DNA of 5,412 bases from Desulfobacteraceae bacterium. GTDB taxonomy: Bacteria > Desulfobacterota > DSM-4660 > Desulfatiglandales > B25-G16. The stretch spans positions 1-5,412 of the forward strand of contig JAUWZC010000160.1 of the NCBI GenBank assembly GCA_030615565.1. The letters are read 5' to 3'. A model generated the notes under the pieces. It worked only from the letters and a program-made list of their open reading frames with translations. It was not told the origin of the DNA and searched no databases. Positions 5,382 to 5,412 of this stretch are shown here, piece by piece. Within the stretch, counting starts at the first letter, position 1. Each line of letters begins with the position of its first letter. A program made the position numbers and the translations under genes.

Positions 5382-5412
5382 TTATGCCTTCCTTTTTTCT
5401 CTCAGTTGTTCC
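5382..5412 (-). CDS. Possible 3' end of a convergent gene, right edge
   Basis: On the minus strand the last bases read EQLREKRKA followed by TAA at 5382-5384, directly abutting the ruvB stop. The charged, lysine- and arginine-rich tail looks like a genuine C-terminus, but nine codons cannot prove a gene or name a product. The plus-strand alternative, an ATG at 5384 giving MPSFFLSVV, has no ribosome-binding site and is less likely. Confidence 0.3.
   Translation of the reverse strand, partial: EQLREKRKA

Noticed and set aside
5384..5412. Plus-strand gene starting MPSFFLSVV after ruvB
   Set aside because: No ribosome-binding site, and the opposite strand gives a more convincing charged C-terminus; too short to decide.

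Overview
The window is an ordinary chromosomal segment from a low-GC (roughly 40 % by eye) Gram-negative bacterium. The Gram-negative call rests on a Kdo-pathway gene (kdsD) and the decayed remains of a Kdo transferase. The yebC-ruvC-ruvA-ruvB order and the short repetitive elements between genes fit Desulfobacterota (former Deltaproteobacteria) or a neighbouring phylum. This is inference from style and gene order, not a database match.

Layout. Positions 1-1861 form a leftward (minus-strand) block. In transcription order it holds a broken remnant of a Kdo transferase gene (waaA/kdtA-like), then kdsD (arabinose-5-phosphate isomerase), then the first 195 codons of a dihydrodipicolinate-synthase-fold protein that runs off the left edge. 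The remnant's last stop overlaps the kdsD start as ATGA, and kdsD overlaps the next gene by 14 bp, so this was or is a tightly coupled operon. Positions 1862-2078 are AT-rich spacer with a good promoter candidate for the divergent rightward block. Positions 2079-5381 carry yebC, ruvC, ruvA and ruvB, followed by what may be the tail of a convergent gene at the right edge.

How the genes work together. KdsD makes arabinose 5-phosphate, the precursor of Kdo in the inner core of lipopolysaccharide. RuvA and RuvB form the Holliday-junction branch-migration motor, and RuvC cuts the junction. YebC is a ribosome-associated or regulatory protein often found beside ruvC. The Ruv and KdsD active-site residues are intact. 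The yebC-ruvC junction is compact (ATGA overlap). The ruvC-ruvA gap (278 bp) and the ruvA-ruvB gap (110 bp) are expanded by hairpins, tandem 7-8 nt repeats and palindromes, and ruvA and ruvB both start without a strong Shine-Dalgarno sequence.

I see no convincing new defence, mobile or RNA system. The points most worth a second look are the aldolase-fold protein, which appears to lack the Schiff-base lysine and the GTTGE loop; the multiply frameshifted Kdo transferase remnant; and the composite repeat block between ruvC and ruvA.
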